Positions 19,409-28,608 of a DNA stretch of 36,609 nt are shown here, piece by piece. The notes under the pieces were generated by a model. That model had not been told where the DNA came from, did no database searches, and saw nothing but the letters and a program-made list of their open reading frames with translations. The translations under genes were made by a program, and so were the position numbers. The stretch is from Gammaproteobacteria bacterium (GTDB lineage Bacteria > Pseudomonadota > Gammaproteobacteria > Steroidobacterales > Woeseiaceae), in contig JABIQN010000080.1 of NCBI GenBank assembly GCA_018699395.1, forward strand, positions 1 through 36,609, in the 5' to 3' direction. Positions within the stretch are counted from its first letter, which is position 1, and every line of letters starts with the position of its first letter.

Positions 19409-19915
19409 TTGAGTCAGAACCAAAATTTTCTTGATACGCGCTCCATCGTTATCATTGCTCTTATGCTGATAGCCTTTTTTGCTTATTTGATAAAAATATA
19501 TGACTTAACACAAGAGGTTCACACCCGTGATGCGGCTGAATTACAGGCAGCTGTTGTCGAGCGTATCCGTCCAGTCGGACAGGTCGATCGATCCAGAGAG
19601 GTACAAAAAATCTCTGCGCCAACTGTTAAAATAGTGCCAGAGCCGGAACCTGTTGCTACAGCAATATCAGGCTTGCAGGTCTACAACATGGCCTGTATCG
19701 CTTGTCATAGCGCGGGTGTTGGTGGCGCACCCATAACTGGCGACGTTGTAGCATGGTCTGAACGTATTGCTCGAGGTGCCGCTATGCTTAAAAAGAATGC
19801 CGTGCAAGGCTATATTGGATCGGTCGGCTATATGCCGCCAAAAGGTGGTCGTCCCGACATATCAGATGCCGAAGTCGAAGCAGCTGTCGATTACATGATT
19901 AATGAATCCAAATAA
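19409..19915 (+). CDS. Membrane-anchored cytochrome c5 family protein
   Basis: One TM helix, CIACHSAGVGGAP haem motif, GYMPPKGGRPDISDAEVEAAVDYM. TTG at 19409 with GGAG upstream; ORF track start 19349. Confidence 0.8.
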   Translation: MSQNQNFLDTRSIVIIALMLIAFFAYLIKIYDLTQEVHTRDAAELQAAVVERIRPVGQVDRSREVQKISAPTVKIVPEPEPVATAISGLQVYNMACIACHSAGVGGAPITGDVVAWSERIARGAAMLKKNAVQGYIGSVGYMPPKGGRPDISDAEVEAAVDYMINESK

Positions 19916-19952
19916 CTTCGCATGAAAGTGACACTCTGCTTGAGGTTGGGTA

Positions 19953-20189
19953 ATGGAACTTCTTAAAAAATTTGCTTTAATTATTCATTGGGTTGGCTTT
20001 GTTTGCGCAATCTTTTTGGGATTATTATTCATTGGTTTTGCGCTAGTACCAGAGTTCTCTGATCAACGAGTACTTATGTTTTTACTTGGGATATTTGCTT
20101 GCCTTTCATGCTCAGTGCTTGGTTGGTTGGCTAGATTTGTTTTAGTCGGCAAAGTACATTTTCTACCTTGGAGAGTACTGAATCATTAA
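19953..20189 (+). CDS. Small hypothetical membrane protein (78 aa)
   Basis: Open frame with two hydrophobic segments; no recognised domain. Confidence 0.5.
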   Translation: MELLKKFALIIHWVGFVCAIFLGLLFIGFALVPEFSDQRVLMFLLGIFACLSCSVLGWLARFVLVGKVHFLPWRVLNH

Positions 20190-20193
20190 AATT

Positions 20194-20306
20194 GCAGCTA
20201 CGCTTAAAAAACATACTGTACAAGATTATATCTAGTCAGTCGGCTATATACCGCCAAAAGGCCAGCAGCAAATACAGATGCACTGATGCGAGAGCGAAGT
20301 TGATTG
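20194..20306 (+). pseudogene. Decayed cytochrome c5 3' fragment, paralogous to the intact gene at 19409-19915
   Basis: 20194-20261 aligns ungapped with the intact gene's AAMLKKNAVQGYIGSVGYMPPKG region (hand count about 53 of 68 nt identical); encodes AATLKKHTVQDYI*SVGYIPPKG with in-frame TAG; similarity then weakens. Confidence 0.75.
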
Positions 20307-20322
20307 GGCCTCGCAGGCCAAA

Positions 20323-20347
20323 GCAGTGCAAGGTGCCCACGCACTGC
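20323..20347. repeat. Inverted repeat GCAGTGC-N11-GCACTGC, candidate NtrC enhancer or hairpin
   Basis: Perfect 7 bp arms at 20323-20329 and 20341-20347, followed by TGCACCA; about 80 bp upstream of the putative -24 element. Confidence 0.5.
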
Positions 20348-20414
20348 ACCAGCATGATTCGCTACTTTTAATTGAAAATTCTTAAGATATTGATCTTATG
20401 AGTTTTTTCGAACT

Positions 20415-20430
20415 TGGCACGCATCCTGCT
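20415..20430 (+). promoter_or_regulatory. Sigma-54 (RpoN) promoter
   Basis: TGGCACGCATCCTGCT against consensus TGGCACGNNNNTTGCW: one mismatch; upstream of the porin-glnK-amtB cluster. Confidence 0.8.
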
Positions 20431-20484
20431 TTATATCAAGACAACAGGTCATTCGACCTTAACCTTGAAATGGAGCAGTAAAAA

Positions 20485-21111
20485 ATGAACATTCGAAAAA
20501 TAGCGCTAGTTGCATTGATGCTTATCACCTCTGGCGCGGCACATGCTGGTGCATCGGGCAATCTTGGTTTCGCCAGTGAATACTACTACCGCGGTATTTT
20601 TCAGGCTGAGTCCTCTGCCAGCGGCGGTCTAGACTACGAAAGCGATGGATTCTACGTCGGTACATGGGCGGCCGACGTCAAGGATGGACTTGAGATTGAT
20701 GGGTACTTTGGTTACGGCGGCGAGCTCGCCGACGGCCTTGGGTACAGTGTCGGCTACACCGGCTATTTCTACACTGGTGACTTCGATGATACCTATCAGG
20801 AAATTAACCTCGGTTCTTCGCTCGGAATATTTGCACTAGACGTTGCCGTTGGAACGTATAAGAACTTTAGCGGACCGACTCAGAGCTATACCCATTATTC
20901 GCTTAGCGTGGAGAAGAACGGCTTCTTCGGTAAGTACGCCGCGTTTTCACAAGACTTCTCAGGCAAATATCTCGAAGCCGGCTACAGCGCGACCGTTGGT
21001 GACATAGACCTCGGCATCACGCTGCTTCTTAACGACGAAGACCTAAACACTAATGGCGAATCAGACCAAGCGTTGATCTTCACTGTCGGCAAGTCATTCG
21101 ACTTTAAGTAA
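20485..21111 (+). CDS. TorF-like putative porin
   Basis: Signal peptide ending AHA; GNLGFASEYYYRGIFQ..., alternating beta-barrel pattern, C-terminal aromatic; adjacent to glnK-amtB. Confidence 0.75.
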   Translation: MNIRKIALVALMLITSGAAHAGASGNLGFASEYYYRGIFQAESSASGGLDYESDGFYVGTWAADVKDGLEIDGYFGYGGELADGLGYSVGYTGYFYTGDFDDTYQEINLGSSLGIFALDVAVGTYKNFSGPTQSYTHYSLSVEKNGFFGKYAAFSQDFSGKYLEAGYSATVGDIDLGITLLLNDEDLNTNGESDQALIFTVGKSFDFK

Positions 21112-21462
<351 letters not shown>

Positions 21463-21484
21463 TAAATTTAAAGAGGAAACACTC

Positions 21485-22768
21485 GTGGAAGCAACAACTC
21501 AGATAGCGACACAGGTTACAGAACTTTCGTACGCACTCGATACTTTCTACTTTCTAGTGATGGGTGCATTAGTCATGTGGATGGCCGCTGGTTTCACAAT
21601 GCTTGAAGCCGGCCTCGTCCGTGCTAAGAACACGGCCGAGATTCTGACCAAAAACGTCGGCCTATATTCCATAGCCTGCATCATGTACATGTTATGCGGC
21701 TACACCATTATGTACCCCGGCGACTTCGGTGGCGGTATATTCGAGAGTCTCTCGACAATCGGCACGGGATTGCTGTCCTCAAGCGACAACAGCGCTGCCG
21801 ATGTCATTGCCAGTGGCGGTGAGACCTACTACTCAAACCTATCGGACTTCTTCTTCCAAGTTGTATTCGTAGCAACCGCGATGTCGATCGTTTCAGGCGC
21901 TGTAGCGGAGCGGATGAAGTTATGGTCATTCTTTGCCTTTAGTATCGTTTTGACCGGATTTATTTATCCAGTACAAGGCTTCTGGAAATGGGGCGGCGGC
22001 TTCTTAGAAACAGCTGGATTTCTAGACTTCGCAGGCTCAGGCGTTGTTCATCTTTGTGGTGGAGCAGCTGCTCTGGCCGGCGTTCTAGTCCTCGGTGCTC
22101 GAAAAGGCAAGTATGGTAAGAATGGGCAGGTCAATGCAATACCAGGCAGCAACCTTCCCATGGCAGCGCTCGGAACATTAGTTCTTTGGCTCGGCTGGTT
22201 CGGTTTTAATGGTGGTTCACAGCTCAAAGTGTCTGATGTCAGTGAGGCTAACTCTGTAGCAATGATCTTCGTGAACACCAATATGGCCGCCGCCGGTGGG
22301 CTTATAGCGGCGCTGTTACTGGCGCGATTCTGGTTCGGCAAGGCTGACCTGACCATGGCGCTTAATGGCGCCCTTGCAGGCCTTGTCGCTATTACGGCAG
22401 AGCCACTTACGCCAGAACCACTTACGGCAACACTGATTGGCGCTATCGGTGGCCTTCTCGTTGTTCTTTCGATTGTTGGTCTTGATAAATTAAAGATAGA
22501 TGACCCAGTTGGTGCTATTTCGGTTCATGGCGTCGTTGGAATCTGGGGAGTACTGGCAGTTTGCATCACAAACCCAGACGCCATTTTTCTCGTTCAGCTC
22601 CAGGGTATCGCATCAATCTTCGCTTGGGTTTTCCTAACAAGTCTGTTGGTCTGGATTGTCTTGAAGAAGACTATTGGGATTCGTGTTTCCAAACAAGAGG
22701 AATACGAAGGGGTAGATACCCATGAGTGCGGTCTTGAGGCCTATCCAGAATTCACACCAGCTAGATAA
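21485..22768 (+). CDS. amtB: Ammonium transporter
   Basis: GTG at 21485 downstream of glnK; MWMAAGFTMLEAGLVRAKNT, DFAGSGVVHLCGGAAALAG, HGVVGIWG. Confidence 0.94.
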   Translation: MEATTQIATQVTELSYALDTFYFLVMGALVMWMAAGFTMLEAGLVRAKNTAEILTKNVGLYSIACIMYMLCGYTIMYPGDFGGGIFESLSTIGTGLLSSSDNSAADVIASGGETYYSNLSDFFFQVVFVATAMSIVSGAVAERMKLWSFFAFSIVLTGFIYPVQGFWKWGGGFLETAGFLDFAGSGVVHLCGGAAALAGVLVLGARKGKYGKNGQVNAIPGSNLPMAALGTLVLWLGWFGFNGGSQLKVSDVSEANSVAMIFVNTNMAAAGGLIAALLLARFWFGKADLTMALNGALAGLVAITAEPLTPEPLTATLIGAIGGLLVVLSIVGLDKLKIDDPVGAISVHGVVGIWGVLAVCITNPDAIFLVQLQGIASIFAWVFLTSLLVWIVLKKTIGIRVSKQEEYEGVDTHECGLEAYPEFTPAR

Positions 22769-22819
22769 CCATAATATGGTATTTCCCTTGACTGACTATT
22801 TAATAAAAATCAGTTACTT

Positions 22820-22850
22820 AACGGGCCTTCGGGCCCGTTTTTTTTATTTT
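22820..22850 (+). terminator. Rho-independent terminator of the porin-glnK-amtB unit
   Basis: ACGGGCC-TTCG-GGCCCGT hairpin followed by a T tract. Confidence 0.93.
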
Positions 22851-23000
22851 TCAACTTTACAAACTCAAAATCTATTTTCAAATTAGCGAAGATTGATGCG
22901 ATACCCTGGAGCTGAGCTAGCAAGTAAGGGGTAAAGAGCTGATAATTAGATGCTGGCAGCTGATTGCAGTACGTTAGCGCTTAAAAGGAGTCTGGCTCGC

Positions 23001-23927
23001 TTGAAAATTCGTATCGCAACTCGCAAGAGCGCTCTAGCACTTTGGCAAGCTGAGCATGTAGCTACGGAGCTCATTAAACATCCGGACGTTTCAGAAACCG
23101 AGCTTGTTCCGATGTCAACTAAGGGTGATGAGATTCTTGACCGTAGTTTGCAGAAGATCGGTGGTAAAGGGTTATTCATTAAAGAGCTAGAGATCGCCAT
23201 GCAAAACGGCGTGGCAGACCTTGCGGTACATTCAATGAAAGACGTTCCGGCTAAAATGCCAGCAGGATTTTGCATCGCCGCGACTATGACTCGAGCGAAT
23301 CACAGGGACGCACTGATCACGAACGGTGGCGTGCAGCTCGACGAGCTGGCAGAGAACGCATTAATTGGAAGTTCGAGTTTACGCCGCCAGGCACAGCTCA
23401 AGATGCTCCGTCCCGACCTTCGCGTTGAACCACTCAGAGGCAATGTGAATACACGGCTCGCGAAGCTCGAGAATGGCGATTATGACGCGATCATTCTCGC
23501 GGCAGCCGGCTTGGAGCGACTGCGCCTCGATAGTCACATAAGTCATCAGTTTTCGCCCGCTGAAATGTTGCCAGCTGCAGCGCAAGGCGTTTTAGGAATT
23601 GAATGTCTTGAAGGCAATACCGCACTTCGCAAAATACTCAAATTACTCAACAACCCAACAACACTACAGACTACCAACGCGGAGCGTGCGATTGCGCGCG
23701 TTCTCAACGCCAGCTGCCAGTCTCCGGTTGCGGCATTCGCCACTATTGAAGGTGGCTCGCTAGAATTAACTGCATTGGTTGCCCATCCGGATGGTGGAGA
23801 AACAATCAAGGACTCAATCACTGGTGATGCGGGCGAGGCAGAACAACTCGGCGAGACTCTGGCCGCTCGCTTAATCACCAATGGCGCTATAGAACTTCTG
23901 GATTCTATTGAGGTCATGAATGACTGA
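23001..23927 (+). CDS. hemC: Porphobilinogen deaminase (hydroxymethylbilane synthase)
   Basis: RIATRKSALALWQAEHV, HSMKDVPAKMP, IGSSSLRRQAQL, LNASCQSPVAAFA. TTG at 23001 likely start (AGGAG upstream). Confidence 0.93.
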   Translation: MKIRIATRKSALALWQAEHVATELIKHPDVSETELVPMSTKGDEILDRSLQKIGGKGLFIKELEIAMQNGVADLAVHSMKDVPAKMPAGFCIAATMTRANHRDALITNGGVQLDELAENALIGSSSLRRQAQLKMLRPDLRVEPLRGNVNTRLAKLENGDYDAIILAAAGLERLRLDSHISHQFSPAEMLPAAAQGVLGIECLEGNTALRKILKLLNNPTTLQTTNAERAIARVLNASCQSPVAAFATIEGGSLELTALVAHPDGGETIKDSITGDAGEAEQLGETLAARLITNGAIELLDSIEVMND

Positions 23928-24693
23928 CACCTCACTACAGGGGATTGGTGTTCTCATCACTCGGCCAGAGGCTGTGGCCGCCGAACTCATTGAGGCAATC
24001 GAGGAAAAGGGTGGAATCGCGTATCGCTTTCCCGCCATAGAGATTCTGCCCCGGCAAAGCGCTGTAGTCGACGCGGAGGCAACCAATCTACCAATTCCAG
24101 ATATCGCTATCTTTATTAGTCGTAACTCTGTTGCAGAGGGGCTGACCCATGCACAAAACGCCCTTGTGGGTGCAATTGGACCGACAACCGCAGCCGCTAT
24201 TCGGAGCGCTGGGCGAAGCGTTGACATAGAATCTGCTGAGGGCTTTGACAGCGAAAGCTTACTTAAGGAAACGGCTCTTCAGTATGTCGCTGGCAAGCAA
24301 GTACGTATCATCCGCGGTAGTGAAGGCCGGGAAATGTTGGCGGATACTCTGCGAGAGCGAGGCGCCATCGTTAATTACCTTTCCGTCTATGAACGAACAT
24401 TACCAGACATTGATCAGACAACGTTGGCCGAAGTTGAAACGGCGTGGCGCGATGGCCGAATTCATGTTGTCACAGCCATGAGCGTGCAGACGCTCAAGAA
24501 TCTGCCTTTATTGCTACCGACATGGTGTCGAGAGCAACTGGGATCCGTACCACTGGTTACGCCGGCAGTACGTGTTATAAAAGAGGCGCAAGATCGCTAC
24601 CCTTTGTCCCAATCTGTCTTGGCAACTGGAACTGAGGCTGCCAACATAGTTGACGCGATCGTTACTGCATGCGAATCCAATTCCGAATCATGA
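23920..24693 (+). CDS. hemD: Uroporphyrinogen-III synthase
   Basis: GVLITRPEAVAAELIEAIEEKGG, ISRNSVAEGL, IRGSEGREMLADTLRERGA; downstream of hemC. Confidence 0.9.
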   Translation: MTDTSLQGIGVLITRPEAVAAELIEAIEEKGGIAYRFPAIEILPRQSAVVDAEATNLPIPDIAIFISRNSVAEGLTHAQNALVGAIGPTTAAAIRSAGRSVDIESAEGFDSESLLKETALQYVAGKQVRIIRGSEGREMLADTLRERGAIVNYLSVYERTLPDIDQTTLAEVETAWRDGRIHVVTAMSVQTLKNLPLLLPTWCREQLGSVPLVTPAVRVIKEAQDRYPLSQSVLATGTEAANIVDAIVTACESNSES

Positions 24694-24709
24694 CTACGAC
24701 CTACACACC

Positions 24710-25819
24710 ATGAGCGACGAACAAAACGATATTAAAGCAAGCGCCGACGCAGAATTCGACATGGAAGATTCTATGCCTAAAAAACAGGCATCATCGAGCA
24801 AGGGTGCTAGATGGTTAGCGCTTCTGGCCGCAATTATTGCGTTGGTCGTTGTTGCTTATATGATTTTTGACACCTCGAAGATAATCGATAACTCAAATGA
24901 TCTGGATAATCTCACGAGCATCGAGAACCTCAATCGCCGGGTAGACCAGTCTGGCAACGCACCCGAGTCGCGGGTCAACCAGATCACTCACCCTGACTAC
25001 AGCGCAAAAATTGATGCTGTGCAAAAAAACGTCGAGGACCAGCTGCGTCTGCTGAATACACTGCCGTCACGAATGTCGATGATCGAAGATAGAGTGGCAT
25101 CACTAGTCGGGATTTCGGCGGGTGCGAGGGCGGCTTTCCTTCTGTCTGAGGCGGAATACTATTTGCAGATAGCGAATGCCCAATTACAGCTAGCGAACAA
25201 TCCACGGCTAGCATCACTTGCGCTCCGCATGGCCGACGAACGGGTTACGCAGATCTCAGATCCAGGTTTGACCGCTGTACGAGGAGCTATTTCCGACGAA
25301 CTCACCGCACTCGAAGTCATGGAAAAACCAGACCTGGAGGGCGCAACGCTGACACTAGCCGGTCTCGCCGAGGTGGTTGAATCCTTACCGCTAGCGAGTG
25401 TAAACCGAGCGGATGAAGCCGATGAGGAAATCGATCCAAAACAGGGCAATATTGACCGTGCCTGGGGCTCAGTGAAAAGCGCAATGTCGGACTTGGTCAA
25501 AGTCACGCCTCCTGATGCGGCGAAACTCATGCTCATCTCTCCAGATGCAGAGTATTTCCTGCGCAACAATATCGCATTACAATTGCAATCAGCACGACTC
25601 GCGCTTTTGCGGGGAGAGCAAGCGATCTTCGAGCAAAATCTCAACGATACCAGTGCGCTACTCGATGCCTTTTTCGACACTGACAACGAGCAGGTAAGCA
25701 GTGCCAAAGTGACGATTTCAGAAGTCAGAGCCGCTGTCTTTACGGCATCAGTCCCCGACATCTCAGGATCGCTGAGCCTATTGCGCCAATTGCCATCCTT
25801 GCGTGAGACGACCGAGTGA
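24710..25819 (+). CDS. hemX: HemX family protein
   Basis: N-terminal TM helix, coiled coil, AAFLLSEAEYYLQIANAQLQLANN; between hemD and hemY. Confidence 0.85.
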   Translation: MSDEQNDIKASADAEFDMEDSMPKKQASSSKGARWLALLAAIIALVVVAYMIFDTSKIIDNSNDLDNLTSIENLNRRVDQSGNAPESRVNQITHPDYSAKIDAVQKNVEDQLRLLNTLPSRMSMIEDRVASLVGISAGARAAFLLSEAEYYLQIANAQLQLANNPRLASLALRMADERVTQISDPGLTAVRGAISDELTALEVMEKPDLEGATLTLAGLAEVVESLPLASVNRADEADEEIDPKQGNIDRAWGSVKSAMSDLVKVTPPDAAKLMLISPDAEYFLRNNIALQLQSARLALLRGEQAIFEQNLNDTSALLDAFFDTDNEQVSSAKVTISEVRAAVFTASVPDISGSLSLLRQLPSLRETTE

Positions 25820-27012
25820 AAATCGGCCTTATTATAGTACTTGCATTACTTGCGAGTGCATTTGCTGCGCATTTCTTGCTTGCGGATCCTGGTTACGTTG
25901 TTATCAATTTCCGTGGCTACTTCATCGAAATGTCTGTGTATGTCCTGGCTCTCTTGACGGCCGCCCTATTCGCATCGATCTGGCTCATACATAAAATAGT
26001 TATCGCACCTCGTCGCATCGGTGAGGCAGCAGGTCGCTATCGATCCGTTCGCTCCGGTCAAAAGATGACCCGCGGCATGATTGAAGTCGCCGAAGGCAAT
26101 TTCACACGCGGTGAACGAATGCTTGCCAGAGCTGCCAGCACCAGTGACTCTCCGCTGTTTAACTACTTACAGGCCGCACGTGCCGCGCATCTGCAAGGTC
26201 GCAACGAACGCCGTGATGACTGGCTCAAGCTGGCCTACCAGGAAGTCCCGGAAGCGGCGAATGCAGTACTGCTGACTCAAGCCGAATTTCAACTCGACCA
26301 GGGCCAACACGAACAGGCGCTAGCCACATTAAGACGTTTAGACGATAACTCGAAGAACCACGGGCACGCGCTGGCTCTTATGGGGCGCCTATATTTTCAT
26401 TTGGAAGACTGGGTGTCACTGCAGGAAATACTGCCGCGAGTCAAAAAGCACGCGCAGATAAAACCAGAAACACTGGCTATCTGGACGTCACGAATCCATC
26501 GCGAACAATTACAGGATGCGATCGATGGAGACGCCATTTTACTCGCATGGAAGAACGTCCCTAAATCTCACAAATCCGATATGCCTCTACTCGAGGCCTA
26601 CTATCAGGGATTGATGCGCGCCGGACTGCATGAAAAGGTAGAAAAAGAACTGGTCGCCGCTTTGAAATCAGACTGGTGTGGGCCTCTCGTCCAATTATTC
26701 GGACAAGTACAGGGCGCCGACGCCAGCAAGCAACTAACGACAGCAGAAGGCTGGCTAACAAGCCATGCGGAAGACCCAGATTTGTTGTTAACAGCCGCGA
26801 GGCTTTGCCTCAAGAACGAACTCTGGGGGAAAGCCCGTGGCTACCTAGAAACGTTAATCAGCTTAAAACCCAGCCCAGAGGCCTATCAAGAATACGGTGT
26901 TTTGCTAAACCAAATGGATGAGGCTGATGCGGCAGCAGACGCTTACAGAGATGGCCTCAGAATGATCGCCGGAAATAACCTGAAAGCACTCCCACATATC
27001 ATCGACCAATAG
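25816..27012 (+). CDS. hemY: HemY family TPR-type membrane protein
   Basis: Two N-terminal TM segments, GYVVINFRGYFIEMSVYVLALL, alpha-helical repeats; overlaps hemX stop. Confidence 0.88.
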   Translation: MKIGLIIVLALLASAFAAHFLLADPGYVVINFRGYFIEMSVYVLALLTAALFASIWLIHKIVIAPRRIGEAAGRYRSVRSGQKMTRGMIEVAEGNFTRGERMLARAASTSDSPLFNYLQAARAAHLQGRNERRDDWLKLAYQEVPEAANAVLLTQAEFQLDQGQHEQALATLRRLDDNSKNHGHALALMGRLYFHLEDWVSLQEILPRVKKHAQIKPETLAIWTSRIHREQLQDAIDGDAILLAWKNVPKSHKSDMPLLEAYYQGLMRAGLHEKVEKELVAALKSDWCGPLVQLFGQVQGADASKQLTTAEGWLTSHAEDPDLLLTAARLCLKNELWGKARGYLETLISLKPSPEAYQEYGVLLNQMDEADAAADAYRDGLRMIAGNNLKALPHIIDQ

Positions 27013-27021
27013 TCGTGAGGT

Positions 27022-27660
27022 CTAGGGTTGACTGCGTTTACTTCTGAACCAGGCGGTAAGAGGTTCCCACTCATCCCAGTCTGGCCAGGCAAGATACTCG
27101 GGTAGCTCAAATATTCCGATGCCGCGAGTGTAGGCGCGCACGTAATTTTGCGCATCCCTCAGTGCTGCGATGTAGGGAACTCGTGCTTTGGTTAAGTATT
27201 CATCGAGCTCGTCATAAATCAGCGTGTTTTCGCGGACGCGGTTTGCGATAACACCGATTTTCGCCTTTTTCTGGGCGATTCTCGGAACTTCCTTTAGTTC
27301 TCCAAGGAAAGCCAAAGAAGCCTGCATGTCGATTGTTGATGGCAGTACGGGGACGACGATTGTTTCCGCATGCTTAATGAGATCTGTCAGTTCCGCGCCG
27401 TGTGATCGGGCTGGCGCATCAATAACAAGGATGTCTGCACTACGAGGTGCGTGTCGAAGGCCATCTTCGAATCCGGCGACACCCGCGATCGTTGCGCGAT
27501 CGTCTGGGCGGCGATCAAGCCAATCGAGGCTCGAACGCTGTGGATCATAGTCGGCAAGCGCAACAGCAGCGCCCTCGGTCGCAAAGTAAGAGGCTATATT
27601 TGTTGCGAGGGTGCTTTTACCACAGCCACCTTTCTCGTTCAGTACCATGATGTGCCGCAT
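27022..27660 (-). CDS. Orphan ParA/MipZ-like ATPase
   Basis: MRHIMVLNEKGGCGKSTLATNIASYFA deviant Walker A, LADYDPQRSSLDW, ILVIDAPA; ATG at 27660 with GGAG upstream; no parB nearby. Confidence 0.85.
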   Translation of the reverse strand: MRHIMVLNEKGGCGKSTLATNIASYFATEGAAVALADYDPQRSSLDWLDRRPDDRATIAGVAGFEDGLRHAPRSADILVIDAPARSHGAELTDLIKHAETIVVPVLPSTIDMQASLAFLGELKEVPRIAQKKAKIGVIANRVRENTLIYDELDEYLTKARVPYIAALRDAQNYVRAYTRGIGIFELPEYLAWPDWDEWEPLTAWFRSKRSQP

Positions 27661-27683
27661 ATCGCTCTCCAAGGGCAGTTTTT

Positions 27684-27710
27684 TAGTTTAGTAGGTAGTT
27701 ATGTAAACTA
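27684..27710. repeat. Inverted repeat TAGTTTA-N13-TAAACTA between parA and dapF
   Basis: Perfect 7 bp arms 27684-27690 and 27704-27710, with nested GTAGTT-N5-AACTAC (27695-27711). Confidence 0.5.
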
Positions 27711-27764
27711 CAGACGCCACATTAAAAAGTCCATTGATGACAATTAAAACGCATAATTGACGAC

Positions 27765-28595
27765 ATGCAGATTCCTTACAAAAAAATGCACGGCACCGGA
27801 AATTTAATTCTGGTTGTCGACCAGCGTCTCGGAAATTTGTCTCCTCCGGGCAGTGACAAATTGCGAGAGCTCGGTGACGAAGAAACAGGGCCTGGGTTTG
27901 ATCAGTTAATGTGGCTTAGCCCAGCCACCGGCGACGAGTATGTCGCGAGCTATCGAGTGTTCAATAGCGACGGCTCCGAAGTGGAGCAATGCGGCAATGG
28001 TGTTCGCTGCGTTGCGCAGCACTTAGCCGGGATCGAGAAAAACACAGAGTCATTCACGTTGCTGAGTCCGGTCGGGTCAGTGTCTGCTCGCGTTTACACC
28101 GACGGTCTCGTCGAAGTCAGTATGGGTGTACCGGGCTTCGAGCCGTCGGATATCCCCTTTGTGGCCGACAAAAATCAGCCCTCCTATGAGCTCATAGTTG
28201 ACAATAAAATCATAAAAATCAACGTACTATCAATGGGAAATCCTCATGCTATCGTACAGGTGGATGACGTTAGCGCCGCTCCGGTCGACACAATCGGGCC
28301 CTTGGTCGAGAATCATGAGCGATTTCCAGAGCGCACGAATGTCGGGTTTATGCACGTCACAGACAGGGCGAATATTGAACTGCGCGTACACGAACGCGGT
28401 GCCGGTGAAACGTCCGCATGTGGCACAGGCGCATGCGCAGCAGTGGTGTCCGGCCAGCAACTGGGATTGCTCGATGACGAGGTCTCTGTTCAACTGCCGG
28501 GCGGTCAAGTCGTGGTAAGCTGGCGCGGCGGTGACACACCTGTTTGGCTCAAAGGCAATGCCGTTTTAATCAGCGAAGGAATAATGGACCTATAG
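27765..28595 (+). CDS. dapF: Diaminopimelate epimerase
   Basis: KMHGTGNLILVVD, NSDGSEVEQCGNGVRCVA, GNPHAIV, ERGAGETSACGTGACAA. Confidence 0.95.
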   Translation: MQIPYKKMHGTGNLILVVDQRLGNLSPPGSDKLRELGDEETGPGFDQLMWLSPATGDEYVASYRVFNSDGSEVEQCGNGVRCVAQHLAGIEKNTESFTLLSPVGSVSARVYTDGLVEVSMGVPGFEPSDIPFVADKNQPSYELIVDNKIIKINVLSMGNPHAIVQVDDVSAAPVDTIGPLVENHERFPERTNVGFMHVTDRANIELRVHERGAGETSACGTGACAAVVSGQQLGLLDDEVSVQLPGGQVVVSWRGGDTPVWLKGNAVLISEGIMDL

Positions 28596-28608
28596 GAATG
28601 GGCGAACT

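Noticed and set aside
22398-22430. Direct repeat CCACTTACG within amtB
   Set aside because: Short repeat encoding EPLTPEPLT within an intact ammonium transporter; likely local slippage without wider meaning.
25159-25761. 200-aa minus-strand ORF
   Set aside because: Antisense to hemX; Ser/Ala-rich low-complexity translation typical of a shadow frame.
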